64,000 bases of DNA from JAKQIM01 sp029557965 (GTDB taxonomy: Bacteria; Chloroflexota; Anaerolineae; Anaerolineales; UBA4823), in the NCBI GenBank assembly GCA_035341015.1, contig DAOQUL010000015.1, forward strand, positions 3,508-67,507, in the 5' to 3' direction. This document shows positions 1 through 8,166 of this stretch, piece by piece; the first letter of the stretch is position 1; the number at the start of each line of letters is the position of its first letter. Made by a program: the position numbers and the translations under genes. The notes beneath the pieces are model-generated. The model searched no databases, had not been told where the DNA came from, and saw only the letters and a program-made list of their open reading frames with translations.

Positions 1-1566
1 GTCGCCCAGGCTGCCTCCAAGGCTGTGGGCCGCGGTCAGGACCTGGCTGCTGTTGATGAAGTAACCGCTGCCGGTGGGCGCGGTCGCATAGAACTGCCAT
101 TGGTAGGGTGCGTTTAGCGGCTGACCGGCAGTACTTTGTACATCGGTCAAAACTTGCACCGTTACCAACTCGCCAGGCAAGAACCCGGTTGATGGGGAGA
201 ATACCACCTGGCGCGGATCGGGGAAGCTGAAACTGCCGCCGTGAAAGCCCGTAAAGGCCCCCGAAACTGCAAGCGTAGCCGTGCTGATCGTGCCGGGGGC
301 CACGTCTCCGGTGAAGGTGACGTTCAGCGGCGCCTCTGGTGCAGCCGAAGGGTGATTGGCGGCCGGATCGGTGAGAAAAACTTCGAATGGAACGGTGACG
401 GTGGTGGTGGCAGTGAGTTGGTTAAATACATTTGTGGCCGTCACCCAGGCGGTGTAATACCCGGCGCTGGGGTAGGTGTGTGCCACCGCTTGCCCCGTTT
501 CATAGGTGCCGTCTCCCAATGCCCAGGCGTAAGTGATGTTGCTGCCGCCGGTCACGCTGGCTTGCAGGGTCGTTACGTCACCCAGGCGGGTGGGGCTGTC
601 GTTGCTGGCGCTCAAGCCGGCAACGGGGGTCTCGGTGATGGTCACCATTGTAGTGGTGGTGATCACATTGGCCTCGTTGGTGGCGCTAACCAGGGCGGTG
701 AATGTGCCGGTACCGGTAAAGATGTGCCCGGTCACCGCGCCGCTGCCCAAGGTGCCGTCCCCAAAATCCCAGGTATAGGTTGGATTCGTGCCGGTCAACA
801 CGGTGGCGGTCAGAATGGTGGTGCTGCCGAAGGGGGTGGGGCTGTCATTGGTGGCGCTTAACCCATCCAACGGCACATCCGTATAGAAAAAGCTGGGCTG
901 GTAGCTGCTGAGCACCTGGCCTTCAGCAGGCGGGGTATGCAGACTGTCGTACCCTTCGAGGGCTTTGACCCAGGTGCCGCCGTAATTGAACTCGAACAAA
1001 ATATTGGCCTTGAAGCCGCTCAAGTCGCTGGTAATATGCAGCATTGGCCCGCTGGCAATCAAGCCCTCGATGCTGCCGGGCTCTTCAATTCTGAGCGGAT
1101 TGCCATCAAGGTCTGTCACCACCAAGGTAAAGCGCGTGTCAACATAGGTGTAGTTGAATCCAGACCCATTCGAGATGGGGATATCGGTATTTCCACGCCA
1201 GACGGCTACGCCGTTCTCCAAGTTCGAGTCTTCTGCCCGGTAGCTCAGGTAGCCAAACCAATCATGCCCACCCAATCTCAGCCTGACATCGCCTAAAAAG
1301 GCGGGCCCCCAATAGAGGTCTTGGAATTGTGTAAAACCGAAGCCTGTGTAGGTCAAATTCAGTCCGCCGGTACGGCCCTGGCATTCGCCAATTACATCAT
1401 AATTCGGGCCTCCGGTGCAGTCCCCGGTCTCCGTCAGGGTCACGCCGCCTGGGGGATCTGACACAGGGCCGCTGTGTGCCAGGGCCAGGCTGGTGCTTGT
1501 CAAAGCCAGGCCGGCGGCAAGGATAAAGGCTGCCAACAGCTTACGGAAGAACTTTGAGCTACACAT
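1..1566 (-). CDS. Secreted PKD/Ig-like domain protein, C-terminus outside the window
   Basis: The frame is open from an ATG at 1566 to the window edge (522 codons, no stop), so the protein is C-terminally incomplete. It begins MCSSKFFRKLLAAFILAAG, a basic then hydrophobic export signal ending near SLALAHS. Residues about 40-230 form a domain I do not recognise. Two PKD domains follow (about 233-310 and 315-390); the first shows the hallmark YTWDFGDG, the second YAWALGDG. Residues about 393-490 resemble a bacterial Ig-like (SbsA/Big_5-type) domain, judged from FLTDPAA at its start and the P-x-VVFSP strand. The visible end, TAAHSLGGSLGD, may open a repeat domain such as FG-GAP. GAGG lies seven bases before the start. 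It is probably an extracellular or surface adhesion or carbohydrate-contact protein. The next gene (3482-1578) runs in the same direction and stops 11 bases upstream, so the two may be co-transcribed. Confidence 0.8.
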   Translation of the reverse strand, partial: MCSSKFFRKLLAAFILAAGLALTSTSLALAHSGPVSDPPGGVTLTETGDCTGGPNYDVIGECQGRTGGLNLTYTGFGFTQFQDLYWGPAFLGDVRLRLGGHDWFGYLSYRAEDSNLENGVAVWRGNTDIPISNGSGFNYTYVDTRFTLVVTDLDGNPLRIEEPGSIEGLIASGPMLHITSDLSGFKANILFEFNYGGTWVKALEGYDSLHTPPAEGQVLSSYQPSFFYTDVPLDGLSATNDSPTPFGSTTILTATVLTGTNPTYTWDFGDGTLGSGAVTGHIFTGTGTFTALVSATNEANVITTTTMVTITETPVAGLSASNDSPTRLGDVTTLQASVTGGSNITYAWALGDGTYETGQAVAHTYPSAGYYTAWVTATNVFNQLTATTTVTVPFEVFLTDPAANHPSAAPEAPLNVTFTGDVAPGTISTATLAVSGAFTGFHGGSFSFPDPRQVVFSPSTGFLPGELVTVQVLTDVQSTAGQPLNAPYQWQFYATAPTGSGYFINSSQVLTAAHSLGGSLGD

Positions 1567-1577
1567 GGTAACCTCGC

Positions 1578-3482
1578 CTAGTTCTTGAAACTTGGATAAG
1601 GCTTTGATCGTAAAAACAGCCAAACCAGTGGCAGCAGGGCCAGGCCTGCCGCGCCGCAAGGACCCACACTGGTCCCCTGATCCGCGGGCGGGGTGAAGGT
1701 GGCGTCAGGCTCAGGCGCGGTCCAGGGTTGGAAGCGCAGGATGATCCCGTTGGCGCCGACTGCCCAGCCGATCTGATCGGTGAGCTGAACTGCCGCATGA
1801 ATGGTTTCGGGGGAGTGGGTGTAACCAAATTCCCAACTACCACCGTTCCAGTGCAGACCCAGGCCGTTTTCGCCCAGTGCCCAGCCATCTTGTGGAGAGG
1901 TAAAAGTCAGGGACATTATCGTATTGCCTGCCGGGCTGGGAACGGGGTTCCAGGCGGTGCCATCCCAATGCAGCAGAGTTCCCCAATTGCCGCCGGCCCA
2001 ACCATCGTTGGGTGCCAGCATGCGCACGGTCAGCAGGTTTCCCACCACAGGAACCTGCTGGGCCTGCCAACCTGTGCCATCCCAATGCAGCAGAACCCCA
2101 TCTTGCCCTACCACCCAACCGTCATCTGGCGAAAGGTAGTGCAGCGCGTAGAGGTCAGCGCTGGTGGGCGTGGCAATGGATTGCCAGGCTGCGCCGTCCC
2201 AGCGCAACGCGCGGCCACCTTGCCCCACCGCCCAGCCAGAATCTGTTCCTAGCATTGTCAGCGCATATAAGGTCTGGGTCACCGGGCTGGTGGCAGTCTG
2301 CCAGGTTTCACTCTGCCAGCGCAGCAGGGTACCGTTGGCCCCGCCTGCCCAGCCATCTACGGGCGACAGCAGATCGATGGCAAAGAGCTCCTGGTCGGTC
2401 GGGCTGGGTACCTGGCTCCAGGTATTGCCATCCCAATGCCGGAGGGTTCCGCTCGCTCCGACCGCCCAGCCATCGGTGGGTGAAACCAGGTCAGCCGCAT
2501 TCAACGTTTGCGCATCTGGGCTGGTTTGTACCACGTTCCAGGCCTGGCCATCCCAGCGCAGGATGGTATTGGCATCGCCAATTGCCCAGCCATCGGTGGG
2601 TGAAACCATGCTCACGCCCCACAGCTCAGAAGGCGTTGGGCTGGGATAAGCCTGCCAGGCTGAGCCATCCCAATGTAAGATCGTTCCCCCACGTCCGCCC
2701 ACGGCCCAGCCATCACTGCTGGAAAGCATTTCTACGGCATTTAATTGGTGGGGTGAAATACGTGTCACCGGGCTGAGGGGCGTCCACTGTTCTCCATCCC
2801 AGTGTACCAGGTCGCCGCCCACGGCCCAGCCATCCGTCTCTGAAATCATCGAAACACTGTACAGGTCATATGGAGAAGGGTTGCCTGCCTGGGTCCAGGC
2901 CTGCCCATCCCAGGCCATGATCACGCCATCGCGCCCAACTGCCCATCCGGCAGTTGCAGAGAGCATATCGATCCCGTTCAACCAACGGGTTGGCGCCCTG
3001 GATACTTCGGTCCAGGCTTGGCCATCCCAATGCAAGATCAAACCTTCTTCTCCTACCGCCCAACCATCTTCGGCCGAGAGCATATCCACGCTGCGCAGCA
3101 AAGGCGAGTTCACCTGTGCGGCTTTCTGCCAGGTAGTGCCGTCCCAGTGGATGATATCTCCCCCTGAGCCCACCGCCCAGATATTGTCCGCGGCAAGCGC
3201 AGCGAACCCTGCCATGTAGGTGCGCACATCGGGCTTCACCATCTGCCAGGTTTGCCCATCCCAGTGCAAGATCGTTTCCATCTCCCCCGCAATCCAACCA
3301 TCTGAAGCTGAAAGCATGGTGATGGCCCGCCAACCAGGGCGGCAAGGATAGTCTTGCCCTGGCCCCCAACATTCCCAGACGCCAGTTGGTGGCGGTTGAA
3401 TGGCTGCTTCTCCATTGCCGACCGCAGTCCAAATGAGTGCGCTGAACACAACGAAGATCACAAGGCCAATTGAACGAAGCAT
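1578..3482 (-). CDS. Secreted YCF48-like propeller protein with 14 repeats and a C-terminal anchor
   Basis: 634 residues. The N-terminus MLRSIGLVIFVVFSALIWT is a signal peptide. From about residue 50 to 600 I count 14 units of about 41 residues with the pattern ML-S-x-x-DGWAVG-x-x-G-x-x-LHWDG-x-x-W. This matches the YCF48 / BNR-type beta-propeller blade. The C-terminus has a Cys-Gly pair, a hydrophobic stretch (GLALLPLVWLFL) and a basic tail, like bacterial C-terminal sorting signals of the Cys-containing CTERM type. Full-length YCF48 has about seven blades, so this could be two stacked propellers. Photosystem assembly is not implied, because in non-photosynthetic bacteria these repeats occur in secreted proteins of unknown role. 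AAGGAAGC precedes the ATG and TATAAA lies further upstream. The repeats give strong DNA-level tandem similarity across about 1750-3340. Confidence 0.85.
   Translation of the reverse strand: MLRSIGLVIFVVFSALIWTAVGNGEAAIQPPPTGVWECWGPGQDYPCRPGWRAITMLSASDGWIAGEMETILHWDGQTWQMVKPDVRTYMAGFAALAADNIWAVGSGGDIIHWDGTTWQKAAQVNSPLLRSVDMLSAEDGWAVGEEGLILHWDGQAWTEVSRAPTRWLNGIDMLSATAGWAVGRDGVIMAWDGQAWTQAGNPSPYDLYSVSMISETDGWAVGGDLVHWDGEQWTPLSPVTRISPHQLNAVEMLSSSDGWAVGGRGGTILHWDGSAWQAYPSPTPSELWGVSMVSPTDGWAIGDANTILRWDGQAWNVVQTSPDAQTLNAADLVSPTDGWAVGASGTLRHWDGNTWSQVPSPTDQELFAIDLLSPVDGWAGGANGTLLRWQSETWQTATSPVTQTLYALTMLGTDSGWAVGQGGRALRWDGAAWQSIATPTSADLYALHYLSPDDGWVVGQDGVLLHWDGTGWQAQQVPVVGNLLTVRMLAPNDGWAGGNWGTLLHWDGTAWNPVPSPAGNTIMSLTFTSPQDGWALGENGLGLHWNGGSWEFGYTHSPETIHAAVQLTDQIGWAVGANGIILRFQPWTAPEPDATFTPPADQGTSVGPCGAAGLALLPLVWLFLRSKPYPSFKN
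1750..3340 (-). repeat. Degenerate tandem repeat of about 123 bases (14 units)
   Basis: The coding region of the propeller protein consists of about 14 imperfect 123-base units. The most constant block on the plus strand is a variant of gcccatcccagtgcaag (minus strand: LHWDG). Units differ by many substitutions, so this is an old protein-level expansion rather than a recent DNA slippage array. Confidence 0.7.
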
Positions 3483-3576
3483 AACAGCTTCCTTAGAGAA
3501 TTTTATAGGGGGGAACTTACTATTTGTTAATTATACACCACGTCCACAAACCGGCGCCTTTCGGTCCTGCAGATTC

Positions 3577-3659
3577 TTGACACAATATTGTCACATACCT
3601 GGTCACCGGATGGGCAAAGTAAAGATATATTCCTCCGCCGTGTCAAGAACGGGTATAAT
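3577..3659 (+). promoter_or_regulatory. Promoter region for the histidine kinase, with a palindrome
   Basis: A perfect TATAAT lies at 3654-3659, six bases before the ATG of a 13-residue ORF (3666) and 61 bases before the kinase start. I see no good -35 at the usual distance. Further up, TTGACA (3577-3582) overlaps the perfect 10-base palindrome ACAATATTGT (3581-3590 core, flanked by TGACA and TGTCA), which could be an operator. The 3483-3653 stretch otherwise shows nothing I can name. Confidence 0.4.
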
Positions 3660-3665
3660 CTACGT

Positions 3666-3707
3666 ATGCGGCAAAGCCCGGCTCGGTTTCAGCGGCATAT
3701 TGGATAA
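3666..3707 (+). CDS. Possible leaderless 13-residue leader peptide ORF
   Basis: ATG at 3666 opens MRQSPARFQRHIG and stops with TAA at 3705-3707. The TATAAT at 3654-3659 would place the transcript start on or next to this ATG. The stop codon overlaps the purine-rich ribosome site (AAGGGGAA) of the kinase, whose ATG is 12 bases further on, a layout that would permit translational coupling. It is too short to support from composition, so it is listed as a candidate only. Confidence 0.25.
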   Translation: MRQSPARFQRHIG

Positions 3708-3719
3708 GGGGAAATTCTG

Positions 3720-5420
3720 ATGGACTTGGTCATCCAGATTCATATTGTGATCTTGTTGCTGGTTGCCTCGGGTCAAGTGGCGTTGGCAGTTATGGCCTGG
3801 CGGCGCTCCGCGCCTGCCAGCCGGGCTTTCGTCTGGTTGACTCTGAGCGGAGCCTTTTGGACGCTCACCGAGGCGTTTGAGACGCTCTCTTTCACAGCCG
3901 AGCAGCAGATCTTCTGGTCTAAGGTTGGCTACATTGGCAAAGAAAGCCTGCCGGTGCTGTTTTTGTTTTTCGCGCTTGAATACGCCTACTCGCGGCAAAA
4001 GCTGGGCTTGGGTTGGCGTCTGCTGTTGTGGGTTTTCCCTGTGATAACGATGCTGGTTGTGATGACCAATGATTGGCATGGCCTGTTTTGGCCTGCCTAT
4101 CACGCTGTCGATCAGTACTCCTGGCTGGTATTGGTCTTTGATCATGGATCCTGGTTTTGGATCACCCTGGTACATAACTATACTTTGATCCTGGCGGGCT
4201 CTGTGCTGTTGTTGCGTGTCGCCTGGCGTTCGCTTCTGATCTACCGGCGGCAGGGACTTTGGATTTTGGCTGGCGTGGCAATCCCTCTGGTGGCCAATGC
4301 TTTTTACATTGCAGGCCTGGCCCCCTTGCCAGGCCTAGATTTAACTCCCCTGGCTTTTGCCATTTCGGCAGTCGCTTTTGCGTTGAGCCTATACCGCTAT
4401 CATTTATTGGACCTGGTGCCAGTGGCGCGCGACCTGCTGATTGAGACACTGGATGATGGGGTGGTGGTATTAGATCCGCAAGAGCGTGTGGTGGACATGA
4501 ACCCGGCCTCGCGCTTGCTGTTGAGCCTGGACGATCGTTCTCTGGGTGCTCCGTTCAGCCAGGTTCTCCCGGCCTGGCAGGATCTTCCCATAAAAAGCCA
4601 AGAAGAAGATGAGATCACCCGCTCTGAGGTGGTGGTTGGAGAGTACTCTCAGCGCGTGATAGAGATGGTCGTAAAATCCCTGCACGACAGGCGGGGCAAG
4701 TTCATTGGACGGCTGCTGGTCTTAAACGATATCAGCCAACGCAAGCAGGTTGAAAAGATGCGTGACGAGCTGATCAACACCCTGGTGCACGATCTGCGCA
4801 ATCCCCTGGGGAGTGTGCTGTTAGCCCTGAATTCACTCGAACTCCGAGCGGATGGCGAGGCAGATATGTTGATGATCGCCCGTCATTCTGCCGAGTCGAT
4901 GCTGGGGATGGTGAATGAAATTCTAGATGTGAGCCGCTTGCAGGTTGGCCAGATGCCGGTGCGATTTGAGGCTCTGGATATTCGTATGATGATTGACCGC
5001 GTTTTGAAACTGGCCCTGCCCTTAGCGCTTGAAAAGCAGCTCAATTTAACCACTTTAATGGATAGTGACCTGCCCTTTGCTCGTGGCGACTACGACCTGG
5101 TGGAGCGTACATTGCAGAACCTGGTCGGAAATGCGGTCAAGTATTCGCCTGTTGGCGGGGACGTGACCGTTCAGGCCCGCGAAGATAAAGCCGCGCAAGC
5201 GCTGGTGGTGCAAGTAACCGACGCCGGGCCCGGGATTGCCCTGGAGATCATGCCGCATATGTTTGAATTGTTCGTCACCGGGCAAGGACGGGGCAAGGGC
5301 AGCGGGATTGGCTTGTTCTTCTGCCGCTTGGCGGTTGAGGCCCAGGGTGGGCGCATCTGGGCCGAGAACGCGCCCGATGGCGGAGCGATCCTGTCGTTTT
5401 CTTTGCCGGTTGAGCGCTGA
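3720..5420 (+). CDS. Membrane sensor histidine kinase (7TM-PAS-HisKA-HATPase)
   Basis: 566 residues. Residues 1-230 hold about seven hydrophobic segments typical of the HisKA_7TM N-terminal sensor (VIQIHIVILLLVASGQ is the first; charged loops lie between). A PAS-like domain follows (about 235-345: LDDGVVVLDPQERVVDMNPA). The HisKA domain carries LVHDLRNPLGS with the phospho-acceptor His357. The HATPase domain shows the N box (LQNLVGNAVKYSP), G1 (DAGPGI) and G2 (GKGSGIGLFFCR). All catalytic boxes are intact. No response regulator is adjacent, so this is an orphan kinase. AAGGGGAA serves as ribosome site 8 bases before the ATG. The ligand is unknown. Confidence 0.9.
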   Translation: MDLVIQIHIVILLLVASGQVALAVMAWRRSAPASRAFVWLTLSGAFWTLTEAFETLSFTAEQQIFWSKVGYIGKESLPVLFLFFALEYAYSRQKLGLGWRLLLWVFPVITMLVVMTNDWHGLFWPAYHAVDQYSWLVLVFDHGSWFWITLVHNYTLILAGSVLLLRVAWRSLLIYRRQGLWILAGVAIPLVANAFYIAGLAPLPGLDLTPLAFAISAVAFALSLYRYHLLDLVPVARDLLIETLDDGVVVLDPQERVVDMNPASRLLLSLDDRSLGAPFSQVLPAWQDLPIKSQEEDEITRSEVVVGEYSQRVIEMVVKSLHDRRGKFIGRLLVLNDISQRKQVEKMRDELINTLVHDLRNPLGSVLLALNSLELRADGEADMLMIARHSAESMLGMVNEILDVSRLQVGQMPVRFEALDIRMMIDRVLKLALPLALEKQLNLTTLMDSDLPFARGDYDLVERTLQNLVGNAVKYSPVGGDVTVQAREDKAAQALVVQVTDAGPGIALEIMPHMFELFVTGQGRGKGSGIGLFFCRLAVEAQGGRIWAENAPDGGAILSFSLPVER

Positions 5421-5425
5421 CCGGC

Positions 5426-5453
5426 TTGTATTTCTCTCAAATTGGGATAAAAT
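5426..5453 (+). promoter_or_regulatory. Candidate promoter for the zinc-ribbon/NHL gene
   Basis: TTGTAT (5426-5431) and TAAAAT (5448-5453) are separated by 16 bases and lie just after the kinase stop. The downstream gene starts at 5515 with GAGAGGA as ribosome site. This is read by eye only. Confidence 0.35.
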
Positions 5454-5514
5454 ATCAGGACAAGAGCACTCTGATTAGCCTTTCTATGATTATCTTGCTC
5501 TGAGAGGATATACC

Positions 5515-7080
5515 ATGTCCCAGGCCTTTAATTGCCCAAATTGTAATGCGCCATTAGACTACGATGCCAGCGGCGGGTTGACTGTGCGCTGCCCGTATTG
5601 CAACAGCTCGGTGGTAGTGCCCGAGATGCTGCGCAGCAGCTCGGGGGCGGGGGCTGGCGAACAAGAACGGCAACAAACGTCGCAGGCAGTGCCCAGCATC
5701 TCCCAACTGGAGAGAATAAAGGACGTCCGCGATCTGGCCCTGGCCGGTAAAAAGATCGCTGCGATCAAGTTGTTCCGTGAGCTCTTCGGTACTGGCCTGA
5801 AAGAGTCCAAGGATGCCGTTGAGGCGTTGGCACGCGGTGAACCGGTGAATTTAACGAACTTGACGATCCATCCGGCTGGCCAGGGGGTTGGCGGCGAGAC
5901 CCTTGAAACGGTTGTGCGAACCCTGGCTGCCCAGGGTAAGAAGATTGAAGCGATCAAGGTTTACCGCCAGGCTACCGACGTAAGTCTCAAAGAGGCCAAG
6001 GATGCGGTGGAGGCCATCCAGCGCGGCGCATCGTTGGCAGATGCGCAATGGGAAGCGCAAAAAGTGCGCCCGCAAGCAGTCAATCAGAGCCTGGCAAAGC
6101 CGGCGGCCGCGGCCATCGGCACTGCCACGGCTGGGGCCAGTTGTTTGGGTATCGGATTTATCATATTCATGATCCTTGCGACGGTCGGCCCGATTTTGAT
6201 TGGCCTGGCTTCGCCGGGTGGACCGCTGTCAGAACCCTGGGAGCGCATCAATCCCTGGGCCAAAGCACGCATTGAGCTGTCGTTTGGCGGTGAGGGAACG
6301 GGTGTGGGTGTTTTTGAAGATGCCCGGCACGTTGCGGTGGACAACAATGGACACATCTTTGTAGCCGAGTACAGCGGCGGGCGTGTGCAAGTTTTTGATG
6401 AGAACGGCAAATTCATCAACCAATGGCTGGGACGGGGAAATGAATCTTCCGACAGCGATGCCTATATAACGGGTATGGCGGCTGACCGCAGCGGTGTGGT
6501 TTATATTGTGGTGGGCGGCGGCCTGTTCCGTTACGATGGCTTGAGCGGCGAATTGCTGGGTGAGATTTTGCCACCCGAAGATAACTACTGTGATTGGGTA
6601 ACGGTGGCCCCCGATGGCTCGCTGGTGACGGTTTGGTCATGGAGCAACGATGATATCATCCGTTTCGATCGCCATGGGCAGGCCAACTTGGTGATTCCGA
6701 GCTCGGTCAGCAGTGTGGATAAAGATGCTGAGGCCGGGCAGGTAGCCGTGGATGGAGCAGGCACAATGTATGTGCTCGATGACTGGGATCACTCGGTATT
6801 TATTTTTTCATCTGATGGGCGCTATGTCAGCCGTTTTGGCAGCGAGGGGGAAGATGAAGGCCAGTTCACCATGCCTTACACGCTCGCGGTGGATAACCAG
6901 AGCCGCATCTATATCAGCGATTTCGATGGGGTGTTGGTATTTGCCAATGATGGCCGCTACCTGGATACGATCTCAACCAGTGGCTATGTCTATGGCATGA
7001 CGTTTGATGATCAAAACCGCTTGTATGTGGTGACCAACAATGAGAAGGTCATCCGTTTCACCGCCCCCAACATTCCTTAA
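5515..7080 (+). CDS. Zinc ribbon / L7-L12-like repeat / TM / NHL propeller fusion protein
   Basis: 521 residues with an unusual order. Residues 7-29 hold a four-Cys zinc ribbon (C7, C10, C26, C29: CPNC and CPYC). Two helical units follow at about 68-106 and 130-170, with the pattern GKKIAAIKLFRE-x-x-G-x-x-LKESKDAVEA. This matches the C-terminal domain of ribosomal protein L7/L12 (KxxAIKxxRxxTGLGLKEAKDxV). A transmembrane helix lies at about 200-230 (LGIGFIIFMILATVGPILIG). Residues about 245-521 form an NHL/6-bladed propeller (VAVDNNGHIFVAEYSGGRVQVFD and five similar blades). The ribbon and L12-like units should face the cytoplasm and the propeller the outside. It sits alone between two terminator-like hairpins. 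The function is unknown, possibly scaffold or sensor. Confidence 0.8.
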   Translation: MSQAFNCPNCNAPLDYDASGGLTVRCPYCNSSVVVPEMLRSSSGAGAGEQERQQTSQAVPSISQLERIKDVRDLALAGKKIAAIKLFRELFGTGLKESKDAVEALARGEPVNLTNLTIHPAGQGVGGETLETVVRTLAAQGKKIEAIKVYRQATDVSLKEAKDAVEAIQRGASLADAQWEAQKVRPQAVNQSLAKPAAAAIGTATAGASCLGIGFIIFMILATVGPILIGLASPGGPLSEPWERINPWAKARIELSFGGEGTGVGVFEDARHVAVDNNGHIFVAEYSGGRVQVFDENGKFINQWLGRGNESSDSDAYITGMAADRSGVVYIVVGGGLFRYDGLSGELLGEILPPEDNYCDWVTVAPDGSLVTVWSWSNDDIIRFDRHGQANLVIPSSVSSVDKDAEAGQVAVDGAGTMYVLDDWDHSVFIFSSDGRYVSRFGSEGEDEGQFTMPYTLAVDNQSRIYISDFDGVLVFANDGRYLDTISTSGYVYGMTFDDQNRLYVVTNNEKVIRFTAPNIP

Positions 7081-7091
7081 TGGGGTTCAAA

Positions 7092-7132
7092 CATGATGCC
7101 CACCTGATTTAATCTTTCAGGAGTGCATCATG
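7092..7132 (+). other. Nested stem-loop after the NHL gene
   Basis: CATGATGC (7092-7099) pairs with GCATCATG (7125-7132). Inside it CCTGA (7103-7107) pairs with TCAGG (7117-7121). It sits 12 bases after the stop codon and is not followed by a T-run, so it may be an mRNA 3' end structure rather than a terminator. Confidence 0.4.
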
Positions 7133-7164
7133 CTTGGTGCTCCCTTTCTCCTATCCCCAAAATC

Positions 7165-7216
7165 CCGAAAACGAAGATGATGCGGGGCCAAAGGCCCGCA
7201 TCATCTTCGTTTTCGG
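7165..7216. terminator. Bidirectional terminator-like inverted repeat (22-base arms)
   Basis: The 22-base arms at 7165-7186 and 7195-7216 are perfectly complementary (left arm begins CCGAAAACGAAG; loop gccaaagg). It lies between convergent genes ending at 7080 and 7312. The arms end in AAAA/TTTT stretches on both strands, as expected for a two-way terminator. Confidence 0.7.
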
Positions 7217-7311
7217 TCACATCCTCTCACCCGCTTGGCAGGGCTGGGGGTTGTTTTGTGCATAACACAGCCGAAGATTGAATTCGGGATGTGTTATGTT
7301 TGATTTTTCTC

Positions 7312-8043
7312 TCACGCTGTTACCCTGGCCGCACGCCGGTCGCGGATTGCATAGGGCAAATAGAGGATAAGGCAGCATACCAGGCCGATTGCCTCCAGGG
7401 CCAGGATGTACAAGGGCCAGGGCCCGAGCATATCGATCAGGCTGGCGGTTTCGGGTTTGTGGGCGATGAAAAGATAGTTGCTGCCGATGATCAGGTTGAA
7501 CACAAAGACTGCCACCATGTAAATATTCATTCCAATCGCCACGCGCCCCAAGGATTTCCAGGTTGGGCGGTAGCCTTCTACAAAGGTCATGTAGATGGCC
7601 GATAGGATGATGCAGCCGTGCGAGATAAAGGTTTGGAAGGCGCGAAAGTGTGGAAAGCCATAGATACCGGCATCGGGGGTCAGCAGCGCCTGGAAGGCGC
7701 CGGCAATGCCCATGAAGTAACAATATTCATAGATCGTGTAACTGCGTGTCACCAGCATATAGGCGCCGGCCCACACCAACGCCGAGCACAGGTGTAACGG
7801 CAGCATGGTCTGGATCGTCCACTGGCCGTTGACAATATTCCAAACGTGCCAGGCGGTTTCGTTCACCACCAGGATGGCAGCCAGGGCATAGCGGGTCACT
7901 TGGCGCCCGCGGGGCGACAAACGTTTGCCAAAGAAGACAACCAGCAAATTGATGATGAGTACAACAACCAGGGCAGCCAGGTGAGGCGGGCTGAACAAGA
8001 TGAATTCTCCCCCCTGGTAATCTTTGGCGAAGTATTCTCCCAT
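7312..8043 (-). CDS. Integral membrane protein of the TIGR02206/YwaF (TMEM164-like) type
   Basis: 243 residues with about seven hydrophobic segments. Conserved-looking landmarks are FSPPHLAAL near the N-terminus, LPLHLCSALVW in the middle, GIAGAFQALLTPD, and HGCIILSAIYM. These fit the TIGR02206 family (B. subtilis YwaF), whose His/Cys motifs also recall eukaryotic TMEM164 acyltransferases. Biochemical function in bacteria is not established. AGGAGA lies before the ATG. A candidate promoter lies at 8063-8091 on the same strand. The gene is monocistronic and divergent from the epimerase. Confidence 0.75.
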   Translation of the reverse strand: MGEYFAKDYQGGEFILFSPPHLAALVVVLIINLLVVFFGKRLSPRGRQVTRYALAAILVVNETAWHVWNIVNGQWTIQTMLPLHLCSALVWAGAYMLVTRSYTIYEYCYFMGIAGAFQALLTPDAGIYGFPHFRAFQTFISHGCIILSAIYMTFVEGYRPTWKSLGRVAIGMNIYMVAVFVFNLIIGSNYLFIAHKPETASLIDMLGPWPLYILALEAIGLVCCLILYLPYAIRDRRAARVTA

Positions 8044-8062
8044 TGTGTTCTCCTATATCTGT

Positions 8063-8091
8063 TTATTAGAAAAGGATCGTCTGTGTGTCAG
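8063..8091 (-). promoter_or_regulatory. Candidate promoter for the TIGR02206 gene
   Basis: On the minus strand CTGACA (8091-8086) and TAATAA (8068-8063) are separated by 17 bases. The expected transcript start is about 15 bases before the ATG at 8043, leaving room for AGGAGA. Confidence 0.4.
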
Positions 8092-8153
8092 AATTGCTGA
8101 ATGATACATCAGGTTTTGATTCTGAGCAACCGCTTTTATCCATTCCTGCATGC

Positions 8154-8159
8154 TATAAT
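8154..8159 (+). promoter_or_regulatory. -10 box of a leaderless-type promoter
   Basis: TATAAT ends seven bases before the ATG at 8167, so transcription would begin at or next to the A of the start codon. No ribosome site and no clear -35 are visible. This box also decides the gene start (see the epimerase entry). Confidence 0.5.
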
Positions 8160-8166
8160 GGCCTGC

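Noticed and set aside
241..861. 206-codon plus-strand frame over the PKD gene
   Set aside because: It is antisense to a clear PKD protein; composition is Gly/Ala-rich and no domain is visible.
1578..3482. Photosystem assembly role for the YCF48-like protein
   Set aside because: The repeats alone do not indicate photosynthesis and no photosynthesis genes are in the window.
8101..8166. N-terminal extension of the epimerase
   Set aside because: It would cover the TATAAT box and add residues before a complete Rossmann start.
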